DNA of 64,000 nucleotides from Voacanga thouarsii (taxonomy: Eukaryota; Streptophyta; Magnoliopsida; Gentianales; Apocynaceae): assembly GCA_026120185.1 (NCBI GenBank), contig JANUWF010002356.1:372001-436000 (forward strand). Direction: 5' to 3'. The translations under genes and the position numbers were made by a program. Position 1 is the stretch's first letter; each line of letters begins with the position of its first letter. Under the pieces are notes generated by a model. It had not been told where the DNA came from, ran no database searches, and worked only from the letters and a program-made list of their open reading frames with translations. Positions 1 to 9,734 of this stretch are shown in pieces.

Positions 1-373
1 GATTTTTTTGAAAAATATTTATTATAATTAGGAATATAGAAAATTATAATACACTACTAGGTTAGTTAGGGAAGGTGTGAGAGGAAAAGAATTAGCAAGG
101 GAAAACGTGAGAAATAAAGTAAATTATGTAAATTGAAATAATTTTCTTATTTATTTTTATTTTTTACTTTGTTCTCTTTTATTGTAAGAATCATTGGGAA
201 AGGAATCTTAATACCACATCCTAAAAAGGATTCATTTTCTCAATATTCTACATTTATTTTTCAAGATTTGAGGAATTAGATTCCCTTTTCAGACCATAAA
301 TAGTAAACTATTAATATTATTTTCTCATTTCACTTTTCTTGACAATCAAACGGAATACAAGTGAATAGGAATC

Positions 374-535
374 TAGAAGAATTGGAATGAGATGAATTTA
401 ATAAAAATTATTAAATATTTAGAGTTAAATAGAGTCTAAAAAGATAGAAAACGTAAGATGTAATTGTGAGAATAAAAATAAAAATATATAAAATAAAAAT
501 ATATTTTAATTAATTTATGAAAATTTTTGTCGAAG
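374..535 (+). repeat. AT-rich dispersed repeat, copy A
   Basis: This copy shares the diagnostic core 'gagatgaattt...attaaatat' followed by a 'gtctaaaaagatag' and 'gtaagatgtaatt' block with copies near 22050, 30590-30750 (reverse) and 50660. There is no coding capacity. The family resembles a short non-autonomous DNA transposon, but I could not define terminal repeats or target duplications for this copy. The remainder of 1-660 is AT-rich with no gene visible. Confidence 0.5.
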
Positions 536-721
536 CAAAGCCTTAACTAATTACAATGTGATATTTTCGAGATAGTTAATTGTCCTTTTTTTTTTCAGCA
601 GAATTAGAATTTTGGAACTGAATAAAAAAAAGAAAAATAATTTAGAACTGGACCCGGTCCTCTCCTTGAGCCCAAAGTGCCTTTTGTCCTAAAGAATATC
701 GCATAGGAATCCAAACTCATT

Positions 722-727
722 GGCCCA
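722..727 (+). promoter_or_regulatory. GGCCCA (site II / TCP-type) element upstream of TOP1
   Basis: GGCCCA sits among further GCCCA motifs at about 669 and 735, roughly 0.4 kb upstream of the likely TOP1 leader. Site II elements (TGGGCC/GGCCCA) are known TCP-factor targets in promoters of plant housekeeping and proliferation genes. Function here is inferred from the motif alone. Confidence 0.35.
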
Positions 728-1085
728 GAAAAAGCCCACTAGCCGCAACATCTTCTCCCGGGCTGACCTTTCATCCACCACGATTGGATGACCTAAACGA
801 CAATCAAAACTCAAGGTTTCCGCTTTGGTCCGTTTTGGGTCCGAACTCCGAAGAACCCACACCACAGCGCAGGCTCTTCTTCCCTGCTCTCAGCTCGCCA
901 TAACCATAAGGGTCTGGGTTTGGTCTGGTCTTGTTTGGTCATTGGTGTATGCATTATCTCTCCCACTCACACCTATACAAACAACAAGAAAAGGAGGATA
1001 TTGAAGAGAGAGAAAACAACCAAGACTGGACCTCACCACCACCACCACCTCCTCGGCGTCGTCCTCCTCCTCCACCGGTGTCTTC

Positions 1086-2247
1086 TATATATCTCTCTGG
1101 ACGGAAAAAGCAATTTTTTTTGAGTTAATTTTTGGTTCATTCTCTCAACTCCTTCTTCAGCTAGTATATACAAATTTACATCGCCGCCCCTTTGTTACGC
1201 AAAGTGCCTTCAATAGTTAGATCAGATTCTCTCTCATCCTGTCTGTCCTCCCCAAGTCTAAGTCACTCTTTCTGGTAAGCACGGATTTTGTATCTGTGTA
1301 TGTTGGGTTATCTATATAAACGTAACGGATGTCTGAATGCGTATCAGCTTCATCTCCCAGTAGAACTTGAGAATCGGATTCTAGGGTTTGCAATTTGTGT
1401 GTTTGGTATGATTTAAACCGCTTGATTTAGGGGTTTCAATACAAATTATGTATTTATGTATGTGTTTTGCTATTTCTTTGAATTTAAAAATACTTCATTT
1501 TTTTTTCTTTTGAGTGCTGTGGATTTATATTATCGAGTTGGCGCAAAGTATATGTGAGAATTGTTGATGGGTTGGAAAAAGATAATATTTTTCTTTCTGC
1601 CACCTGGTTGTTTTCTGTTATATGGTTTTGCTGGCGGTTGTTGAAATGTTTTAGTTAATACCAGCCATCGGAATCCTAGCCTGCTAAGATTCCTGCATTT
1701 TTGACTAAGCACCTATGCTCTATGCTTATTGGGTTAGGCTGCAAGTTAGATTTTGTTTTTCGTTTTTCTTTTTTTTCGTCTTCTTGGAATTTTCTATGTA
1801 ACCAAGTTTTTTGTTCTGCATTTGCTTACAAATGCTGGCTGCTTCACATTTTATGGTTTTATGGCAATCTGAATATGTGATTACCTGGCTAATGCGACAT
1901 TGTAGGCAGAATTTCTGTATTAGGGCTATTTGACTTCTAAGTTCTACCTGTTCTGCACGTTCATTTATACCTTGCAGTAGTTGTTACCATTGATTGCAGA
2001 CTAGTGGAACGAGTTTTATTTCAAAAAGATGTATATGTATAGTGCTGGAACCCCTCTCTTTGCTGTTTTACAGAATTTCACTCCTTTGTTATGTTTGTGA
2101 CAACTTCTCCCAGGATTTTTTTCACTGTTCAAACTACTAAGAATTAGGGATTAGACCTATTGAAACTGTTCTTTTCTAAATGCTACACTAATATGGACTT
2201 TGATGTTTATCTAAACTTTGAACTAATGTAATTTGTTTATTTTATAG
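1086..2247 (+). promoter_or_regulatory. TOP1 core promoter, leader exon and leader intron (predicted)
   Basis: A TATATAT stretch at 1086 is followed by a pyrimidine-rich leader. A good donor follows 1274 ('tctg|gtaagc') and a good acceptor precedes 2248 ('ttttatag|atattgg'). This suggests a leader exon ending at 1274 and a 973-bp leader intron (1275-2247), upstream of the coding exon. Leader introns often enhance expression of plant housekeeping genes. The transcription start is not established by sequence. Confidence 0.45.
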
Positions 2248-2262
2248 ATATTGGTTGATTGC

Positions 2263-2274
2263 ATGACAAGATAA
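2263..2274 (+). other. Minimal upstream ORF before TOP1
   Basis: A three-codon ATG-ACA-AGA-TAA reading frame lies on the predicted spliced leader and stops 11 nt before the TOP1 start codon at 2286. If translated it could modestly reduce initiation on the main frame. It is too short to judge from sequence. Confidence 0.3.
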
Positions 2275-2285
2275 AATTTTGCAAA

Positions 2286-5200
2286 ATGGCGGTTGAGGCT
2301 TGTCCAACACCAAATTTGAGGGATGATATGGATGAAGATGATGAGCCTCTAGTTTTTAAAAGGAGTAGTTCAGCATCAAAGCAAAATCAAACCAATTCAG
2401 AAACAAGAAAGATGTCATCTCAAAAACGTGATGGGCAATCGGTTGGGCAGATTTCTGGTGTCCGTCCTGCAAATGGTGAAAGTTCCAATGCTCAAAAGAG
2501 TAGGACAGTCCTACCAGCCAAGCCATCACTGTCTAAATCACCTCTGACTAGCCCAAAAGGGTCTACTTCAGCAGTGAAGCAATCTCCAATTTCTTTAACA
2601 GCAAATTCAAAACCATCCACTGCAGGAGCTGATAAGGTGAAACCTGTTAACCAACAGAAATTTGCTACTGCTGTTAAGGAGGAAAAGTCACCATCTGTTA
2701 GATCTGCTACTGAACCGAATAATGAGACTGAGGATTCTGATGATGGAAAACCCTTAAAAGTTAGGCTTTCTGAGGCATCATCCAAGGGGAAGTCTAACAA
2801 AGATAGCAAAGAAGGTGTTAGTTCTAGACCAGGTCAAAATCCTATTAAACCAGAATATGAGGATTCAGATGATGAAAAACCACTAGCAACTAGATTCCCG
2901 TTAAAGTCTGGTGTAGGGGAATCTACGAGCAGATCTTATGATTCTGATGATGATGAACCTTTAGCAAAAAAACTTCAGCAAAATGGTTCTGCAATGCGAG
3001 GTGGCCATACTAATAGATCTCTGAGTATTTCAAATAAGAGACCTCCAGGTGAGGTTAAATCCTCAAATCAATCATCAGTTAAAAAGCCTAAGATTTCAAG
3101 TGCACCTGCACCCAGCAACAAAAAGCAAGCATCTATAAAAGCGGAACTGAAGGCTGAGGACAATGATGATTATCTGCCTATATCCCAAAGAATCAAGAAG
3201 TCACCTTCCTCAGTTAGCAAATCATCATCCATTAAAAAATCAGTGAAAGTTGTGTCATCTTCAGTGACAAAGGTAAATAAGAAATCTAAGAAGGTTATGA
3301 AAAAATCGAAGTATTCCAAGTCATCGAAAATGCCTCCTGGCTCTGGTGAAGGTAAAAAATGGGATAAATTGTCTCATAACGGTGTGATCTTTCCACCTCC
3401 CTACAAGCCTCATGGGGTTAAGATGCTATACAAAGGGCAGCCTGTTCATTTGACTCCTGAACAAGAGGAGGTGCCTCTCTCTCTCTCTCTCTTTTTGGTA
3501 TTTAGTGGATATGTTAATTTAGTGAGTAGGCATTGTATCATGCCTTCTATTTTGTTTATGGCAGGTTGCAACAATGTTTGCAGTGATGTTGGATACTGAT
3601 TACATGAATAAAGCTCGATTCAAGGAGAACTTTTTCAGTGACTGGAAAAAAATACTAGGCAAAAACCATATCATTCAGAACTTGGAAGACTGTGATTTCA
3701 CCCCTATATATGAATGGCATCAGAGGGAGAAGGAGAAGAAGAAACAGATGACTACAGAAGTAAGTTAATGGAACTTCTTTGCGCAATTTTTGCTTGCAAG
3801 GAAATTATACTCCAAATTAGGCATTTTACCTCTCTTAATAGAAGTTGAGTTCGTGAGCAGATGCATCTAGATGATATTCTCTTGACGACTTGGTTAACTT
3901 ATCTTTGGTGTATTCTGCAATAGCACCATTTAAGTCCAGGTTTGTTAATTCTGCAGGAAAAGAAGGCCTTAAAAGAAGAGAAACTAAAGCAAGAGGAAAA
4001 GTATATGTGGGCCGAGGTTGATGGTATAAGGGAGAAGGTAATGACAGAATCCTTTTACTGAATGTATTTATGTTTTGACTCTGGTAGGGTCTAACAAGTA
4101 TATCATTTACAGGTAGGTAATTTCAGAGTGGAGCCGCCTGGATTATTTAGAGGTCGTGGTGAACATCCCAAGGTGACCTGCTATTTGTAATCATGCTAAA
4201 GAATTTTGAGCTAAACCTCTATTTTTGTATGCATCTCTTTTGTTGGTTGATTCCTTGTATCTGCAAGCACTTCCTTTCTTACGAAGTCCCTGAAAGGTTT
4301 TCTCTTGATGTTGATTTTGCTTCTTAGATGGGCAAGTTGAAAAAGCGAATCCGTCCTAGTGATATTACCATAAATATTGGAAAGGATGCTCCTATTCCAG
4401 AATGTCCTATCCCTGGTGAAAGGTTATTCTTCTTAGACTGTAGAGTTCGATTCTGTTCTTTGAATTTTCAAAAGCTGTTTTTCTAAAGATACCATTTTGG
4501 TAAGGACGTAATGTGCTGACTTTTAACTGTGGCAGATGGAAGGAAATACGCCATGACAATACTGTGACATGGTTGGCATTTTGGAATGATCCAATTAACC
4601 CAAAGGAATTCAAATATGTTTTTTTGGCAGCCAGCAGCACCTTAAAGGGACAAAGTGACAAAGAGAAATATGAGAAAGCAAGGCTTCTGAAGGTCCTTCA
4701 AATTGACTTATTACTGGATTTCTAATTTGCTGTTATTAGGATTATTATCAGTAGCGTAAGAGTTAGACTGATGGAGATAAGTTGTTATTTTTAAAATTCA
4801 GGACTACATACAAGGAATTAGATCAGCTTATACCAAGGATTTTGCAAATAAAGATCCCATGAAGAAGCAAATAGCAGTGGCAACTTATCTTATTGATAAA
4901 CTGGCTCTCAGGGCAGGCAATGAGAAGGTAGTTTATCTTTCAATTTTATTTTCTGGGAGTTTGATATATGATAAGCACATAATAGTCAAATTTGATTGGC
5001 TGTTAGTCCTCCAGGATCATTCAGATTATTGGCTTAAACACTTTTTGACTAGAAAACAGCTGATCATGCAACTATTTTCCTATCTCCATATGAAAAGTTA
5101 TGAAAAATCACAAGAAAATTAAATGTTCTTAAAAAAAATTCTTGCGTACTTCTGTGGTCTGCAGGATGACGATGAAGCTGATACAGTTGGTTGTTGCACT

Positions 5201-7313
5201 CTGAAAGTAGAGAATGTAGAACCTGTTCCTCCTAATATTTTAAAGGTAATGGCGAAGTGTATTTTTTCTTGCCATTGGCAGCATCTCTGATATTGATGGA
5301 GTTGTATTCTCCTTTATGGAAGAAATTACTAGATAGCTTAACTTATAATATATAAAATGACTGTTCTGATTCGTAAAGCTAGTTTCATGGTAGCTAACTG
5401 TTTTCTTTGTTTCCTTTGCAGTTTGATTTTCTTGGTAAAGATTCTATTAGGTATCAAAATGAGGTTGAGGTTGACACTGCTGTTTTCAAGGCGATTCAAC
5501 AGTTTCGAAGTGGTTTGTGAAAAAACCTTTGCAGCCAGAAAGTTTCACTTGTGTTATAAAATCAAAGCATGTAATGCATTTTTTATTTTTTCCCCAGGGA
5601 AAGACGGTAGTGATGATCTTTTTGACAAGCTTGATACCAGCAAACTGAATGCTCATTTGAAGGAACTCATGCCTGGTCTGACGGCAAAAGTTTTTCGTAC
5701 ATATAATGCATCTATAACATTAGATGACATGGTAAATTGGAACATGGCTTCTATCAGTTTTGGACTTATTGCAATTCCTTTATACATCTGATGATAGTGA
5801 ACACTTTTCCCAATCTGGGCCTTCTCCGAGTCTGTTGTTAGCTCATCGCCTCTCTGTTCTAATGTGTATTATTAGTGTAATGGGGATTGTCACTGGCTAT
5901 CTTGTTTAGTTGGTTGGTATCTTGTTCATCCTGGCAATCAGCAGGAGATTCTCCGACCTGTCTGTTGTTTTATTGTTAAAATAAAATTAAAAAATAGTTA
6001 CACAAAGAGGTGCTGGATTGGTCTTTTTATGGTTGGACCAGTCTATCTTCTGTTCTCGCTGTGGAGGAAGTACCAACCTAGAATTCCTACTGAAAGTCAG
6101 CAAATGTAATTGAATTTCGGGGTCTCACCTCTCAATTGGACTATATTTTTAAATCTCCTAGCCTATTGACATTTTATTCTTGTATTGTAGTTTTTATTTT
6201 TTTAATAAAAATTATTTCCATCTCTTACCTTTCACTCTCTAAAGAATTATTGTAACCCGATGGCAGTTGAGTGGAGAAATCAAGGGTGGAGATGTTCCTG
6301 AGAAAGTTGTGGTATATCAGCAAGCAAACAAGGAGGTATGGAGCCCTTGAATAAAGATGCCTTTTTTAAGGTAATGATAGATATTTTGATTTTACTGGAA
6401 GGAAATTTAAACTGCGGGATATCTTGCAGGTTGCAATTATTTGTAATCATCAGCGTACTGTATCAAAGTCTCACAGTGCACAGATGCTGCGATTGAATGA
6501 AAAGATAGAAGAACTGAAGGTAATGGCTTAAAGTTCTTATGTTTTAATTATCTTTAGTGTGTGTGTTACTATATTCTTTTAAGCTTTCATATTTAGATAT
6601 TTGCAACTTGTATGTTGTTCATATAATTGGACATGCATTTTATAGGAGAACAGAGTGATAGGATCTGTAAGATTCTTGTGCAGTAGACTACGTACGTTTC
6701 AATTTTTGTGCACAAGCATTGGTATGATTTGGGTTCTTGTTGAGAGGTTGTTGACTCCTTCCTGTATCTAGGCTGTAGTAGAAGAATTGAAATCTGATTT
6801 GTCTCGGGCCAAAAAAGGGAAGCCGCCATTGAAGTCAAAGAATGCTGATGGGAAACCAAAGAGGAATTTGAACCCTGAAGCGTAAGAACTCTATAACTTG
6901 TAAATTCACTTACTATGCTTTCGTGGGCTGGAACATTGCTAAGAATTGACGTCTTCTCCAGACTGGAGAAAAAGATAGCTCAAGCCAATGCTAAAATAGA
7001 GAAAATGGAACGAGATAAGGAGACCAAGGAGGATTTAAAAACTGTTGCATTGGGTACATCGAAGATCAATTACCTTGATCCTAGAATAACAGTTGCATGG
7101 TGCAAGCGCCAAGAAGTTCCCATTGAGAAGGTTGGTTCCTTTTCTGAGTCATTACAAAACCATGCGTTTTTACACCACTCCTTTGGAAGTTTACCTTGAC
7201 TTTTTCTCTTTGTTGTGGCTTTAATACTGTGCTCATTTTTGCAGATCTTCAACAAGTCTCTTCTGGCAAAATTTGCATGGGCAATGGATGTTGATCCCAG
7301 TTTCAGATTCTGA
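2286..7313 (+). CDS. DNA topoisomerase I (type IB), 15 coding exons spliced
   Basis: Nuclear type IB topoisomerase that relaxes supercoils through a 3'-phosphotyrosyl intermediate during replication and transcription. Coding exons: 2286-3470, 3565-3759, 3957-4037, 4113-4172, 4328-4422, 4536-4692, 4802-4927, 5165-5245, 5422-5512, 5598-5731, 6267-6335, 6430-6519, 6772-6881, 6962-7130, 7245-7313. They join in frame to about 903 residues, the usual plant length. Residues 1-360 are a low-complexity charged tail with five acidic PL/PI motifs. The core starts near [10 protein letters not shown]. Catalytic residues are present: Arg628 (LALRAGNEK), Lys666 (FDFLGK), Arg724 (KVFRTYNAS), His765 (CNHQR) and Tyr862 in [11 protein letters not shown] lysine-rich linker (about 785-845) joins core to C-terminal domain. 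The Asn before Tyr862 is unchanged; its Ser replacement is the known camptothecin-resistance change in producer plants. I started at MAVEAC (2286), the first ATG in frame; upstream in-frame codons lack an ATG. Confidence 0.95.
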
Positions 7314-8110
7314 CACTTTGGTAGCAGTAGCAGTGGATTAGCAAACATTACCCCCATACCCCACTCTCCCCCACCAAAAAAAAAAAAAAAAAGGAAAAAC
7401 AAGTGACAAAGAAAATCAAAAAGCAGAAAGCAGGAAAAAAAGGGACACTCAGCCAGTCTTTTCTGACATTTTTTTGGAAAAAATTGATTTAGCCTTGCTG
7501 GAAATTCATGTTGTATCGGAAGTGTTTAATGAAGTTATGGGGTCAGTTCCCATCTTTCATTTTATTTTTTTACTGAGCGAAGGTGTTAAAAGAACTCTAA
7601 CAAGGCCCTCCTGCTACTTGTAGCCATTTTGTACCAGACTTCTATATTCGACTTCCTCTTGTTAGTTTCATCATTCCTCTCTTTGGATGCTTTTCCCTGA
7701 AATATGTACTTGAAAGTTTTGCTTAGGTTCCGCTGCTGCTGCTTTCAATGTAGAATGCCTTTCAAGTTTCTTGAAGGTGAAAGCCAGGTAAAATCACTAG
7801 TGATTTTTCGCCTTCAATTGAAAAATTAGTCATCCCCATCTTTTATAACCCCTAACAAACTCCCTTCCTTCACTTGGTTTAAAAAGAATAGACTCGGAGA
7901 CTGGCGGTAGATTAATTGGTTAGACTTGAAAATATTTGTTATTGATTCACATCTTTCTTAACCGTGGATGTATTAAAAGGAAAAATATATATACCTACAC
8001 ATAAAATATTACAAAGACATCTAAAAAAATGTAACTGTTAAAAATAAATAACATCATTGGATAAACATTATGTATATAAAATTTTAAATTTAAATAATAA
8101 TTTATAATTG
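7314..8110. other. TOP1 3' flank, no gene
   Basis: The probable 3' UTR runs through a poly-A tract at about 7377-7392 and then into ordinary AT-rich intergenic DNA up to the copia target site. No open frame or RNA gene is apparent. Confidence 0.5.
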
Positions 8111-8115
8111 AATAT

Positions 8116-8467
8116 TATTATGAATTATTGGAATCTTTATTAATTAGTGGAGGCTCCACTAATTATGGATTTATGTGAATTATTAGAAGATTTTTATGGA
8201 TGTCCACCATTTAGTGGAGACACCACTAATTAAGATTAGTGGAAGATGATGTATGCCATGATGTAATCCACTAATTAGAGCTCTATAAATAGAGCTATTC
8301 TCTAAGCTTGTAACACACCATTATTTTGTGAAAGAAAGATTAGTGAAAGAAAGATTAGAGAAAATTGTGAGAGAAAAGAAAGAGAGAAATTCTTGTGCAA
8401 AATAGTTAGAGTTTTATTAGTGTGTAGTGTGAAGATTTTATTCTAACACTACCCTAATTTTATAACA
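8116..8467 (+). repeat. 5' LTR of the copia element
   Basis: 352 bp, beginning TATTATGAATT and ending ATAACA. The target duplication fixes the left end at TATTA rather than the canonical TG. It contains repeated tagtgga/tccacta motifs in both orientations (8141-8270), a TATA box at 8284-8291 and a tandem gaaagaaagatta block in the presumed R region. Confidence 0.95.
8279..8296 (+). promoter_or_regulatory. LTR TATA box embedded in a perfect palindrome (5' LTR)
   Basis: The 18-nt sequence agctctataaatagagct has perfect 8-nt arms around a central AA, and the TATA box (tataaata, 8284-8291) lies at its centre. It is the likely core promoter driving the element's RNA from the 5' LTR. The identical copy is in the 3' LTR. 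Confidence 0.7.
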
Positions 8468-8482
8468 CGTTATCAGCACGAG
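8468..8482 (+). other. Primer-binding-site-like sequence
   Basis: The sequence cgttatcagcacgag lies immediately after the LTR CA end, where a tRNA primer should anneal. It does not match the usual copia tGGTATCAGAGC initiator-tRNA-Met site exactly, so the primer identity is uncertain. Confidence 0.5.
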
Positions 8483-8568
8483 TCTCTACTCAGTACAAAA
8501 GTCGGAAGACTAAGCACGAGTTTCTGCAGTTACCAAAGCCGGAAGACAGTACGCATTTATTGATCTCT

Positions 8569-9600
8569 ATGGTCAACATCGCGAAACTCGAATTTGTAGC
8601 CCTTGATATTTACGGAAAAAATTATATGTCATAGGTTCTCGATGCGGAAATGCATCTAAATGCTCGAAGGCCTTAGTGAAACTATTCAAGCAAATAATAG
8701 TGCATCCGCACAACACAAGGCTAAAGCTTTGATTTTTATTCGTCGTCATCTCGATGAAAATTTGAAAATAGAATATCTTACCGAAAAAGATCCATATGGC
8801 CTATGGGTAAATTAAAAGAAAGATTTGACCACCGAAGATGGTCGTACTACCTCATCGCACGGTATGAATGGTTGCACTCGAGGTTGCAAGATTTTAAAAC
8901 CGTGAATGAATATAACTCCGCAATGTATAAAATTACATCTCAATTAAAATTATGCGGAGAAAAAGTGATCGATGAAGATATGTTGGAGAAGACATTCTCC
9001 ACCTTTCATGCCTCGAATATTGTCCTGCAGACAACAATATCGAGAAAAGGGGTATACAAAATTTACTGATTTAATTCATCGTCCTCCTCATTGCGAGAGA
9101 AAAATAATGAGTTATTATTGAGAAATCATGAAGCCGGACTAAGCGGCTCTACGAGCACTCCCGAAGTGAATGTTGTTGGCTCCAGCGAAGCCATCGTTAT
9201 AGTCATGGTCGTGGCCGTGGCCGTGACCGTGGTCGTGGTTATGGTCGTAGACACGCTCGATATTTCCCTTATCACAATTATAATCAAAGCGTGAGAAATA
9301 CGGCCACCGAAGTGGAACGAGAAAAGATCAAAAGGGAAAAGAAAAAGAAATTGAAGAAAAGCATGAGGATATATATTATAGATGTGGCATGAAAGGTCAT
9401 TGGTCACGAAACCGTCGATGCGGCTAAGCATTTAGTTGAATTGTATCAAGCTTCATTGAAAAATAAAAATGTGGAAGCAAATTTTTCTCAACATCCAATA
9501 AATAATGTCGAGGATGACGATAGTGATCCCGAAGATCTTAATATCAATATTACCCATATGGATGTATCGGATTTTTTGAACACCCGGACGGTAGGATAGA
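8569..9600 (+). pseudogene. copia gag, broken
   Basis: Translated pieces read M-V-N-I-A-K-L-E-F-V-A-L-D-I-Y-G-K-N-Y, then a stop where a Trp codon is expected (TAG near 8630). They continue through ERFDHRR, ARYEWLHSRLQDFKTV and EEKTFSTFHAS-like gag helices. A frame change near 9055-9070 and another in the Arg/Gly-rich region (9190-9300) follow. The zinc knuckle near 9376-9420 reads YYRCGMKGHWSRNRRC: the first Cys of the CCHC box is replaced by Tyr and the last is displaced. Gag is therefore not functional. Confidence 0.85.
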
Positions 9601-9734
9601 CCATTTAATTGGTGATGGTAGTGTCCAAAAGAACTAAAGCCTCACCTCGATATTTTTGTATTTTCATTTTCATTCTATTCTAATAATATTTACGTTTACA
9701 TATATATATTTGTGTTCGGATAGTCGTTATTAAT

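Noticed and set aside
5357..5791. 144-codon frame in the TOP1 gene
   Set aside because: It reads through introns 9 to 11; only its middle parts are TOP1 exons 10 and 11.
5785..5860. Possible C/D snoRNA (tgatgata ... ctga) in TOP1 intron 11
   Set aside because: Box spacing and a terminal stem are not convincing and no guide element could be identified.
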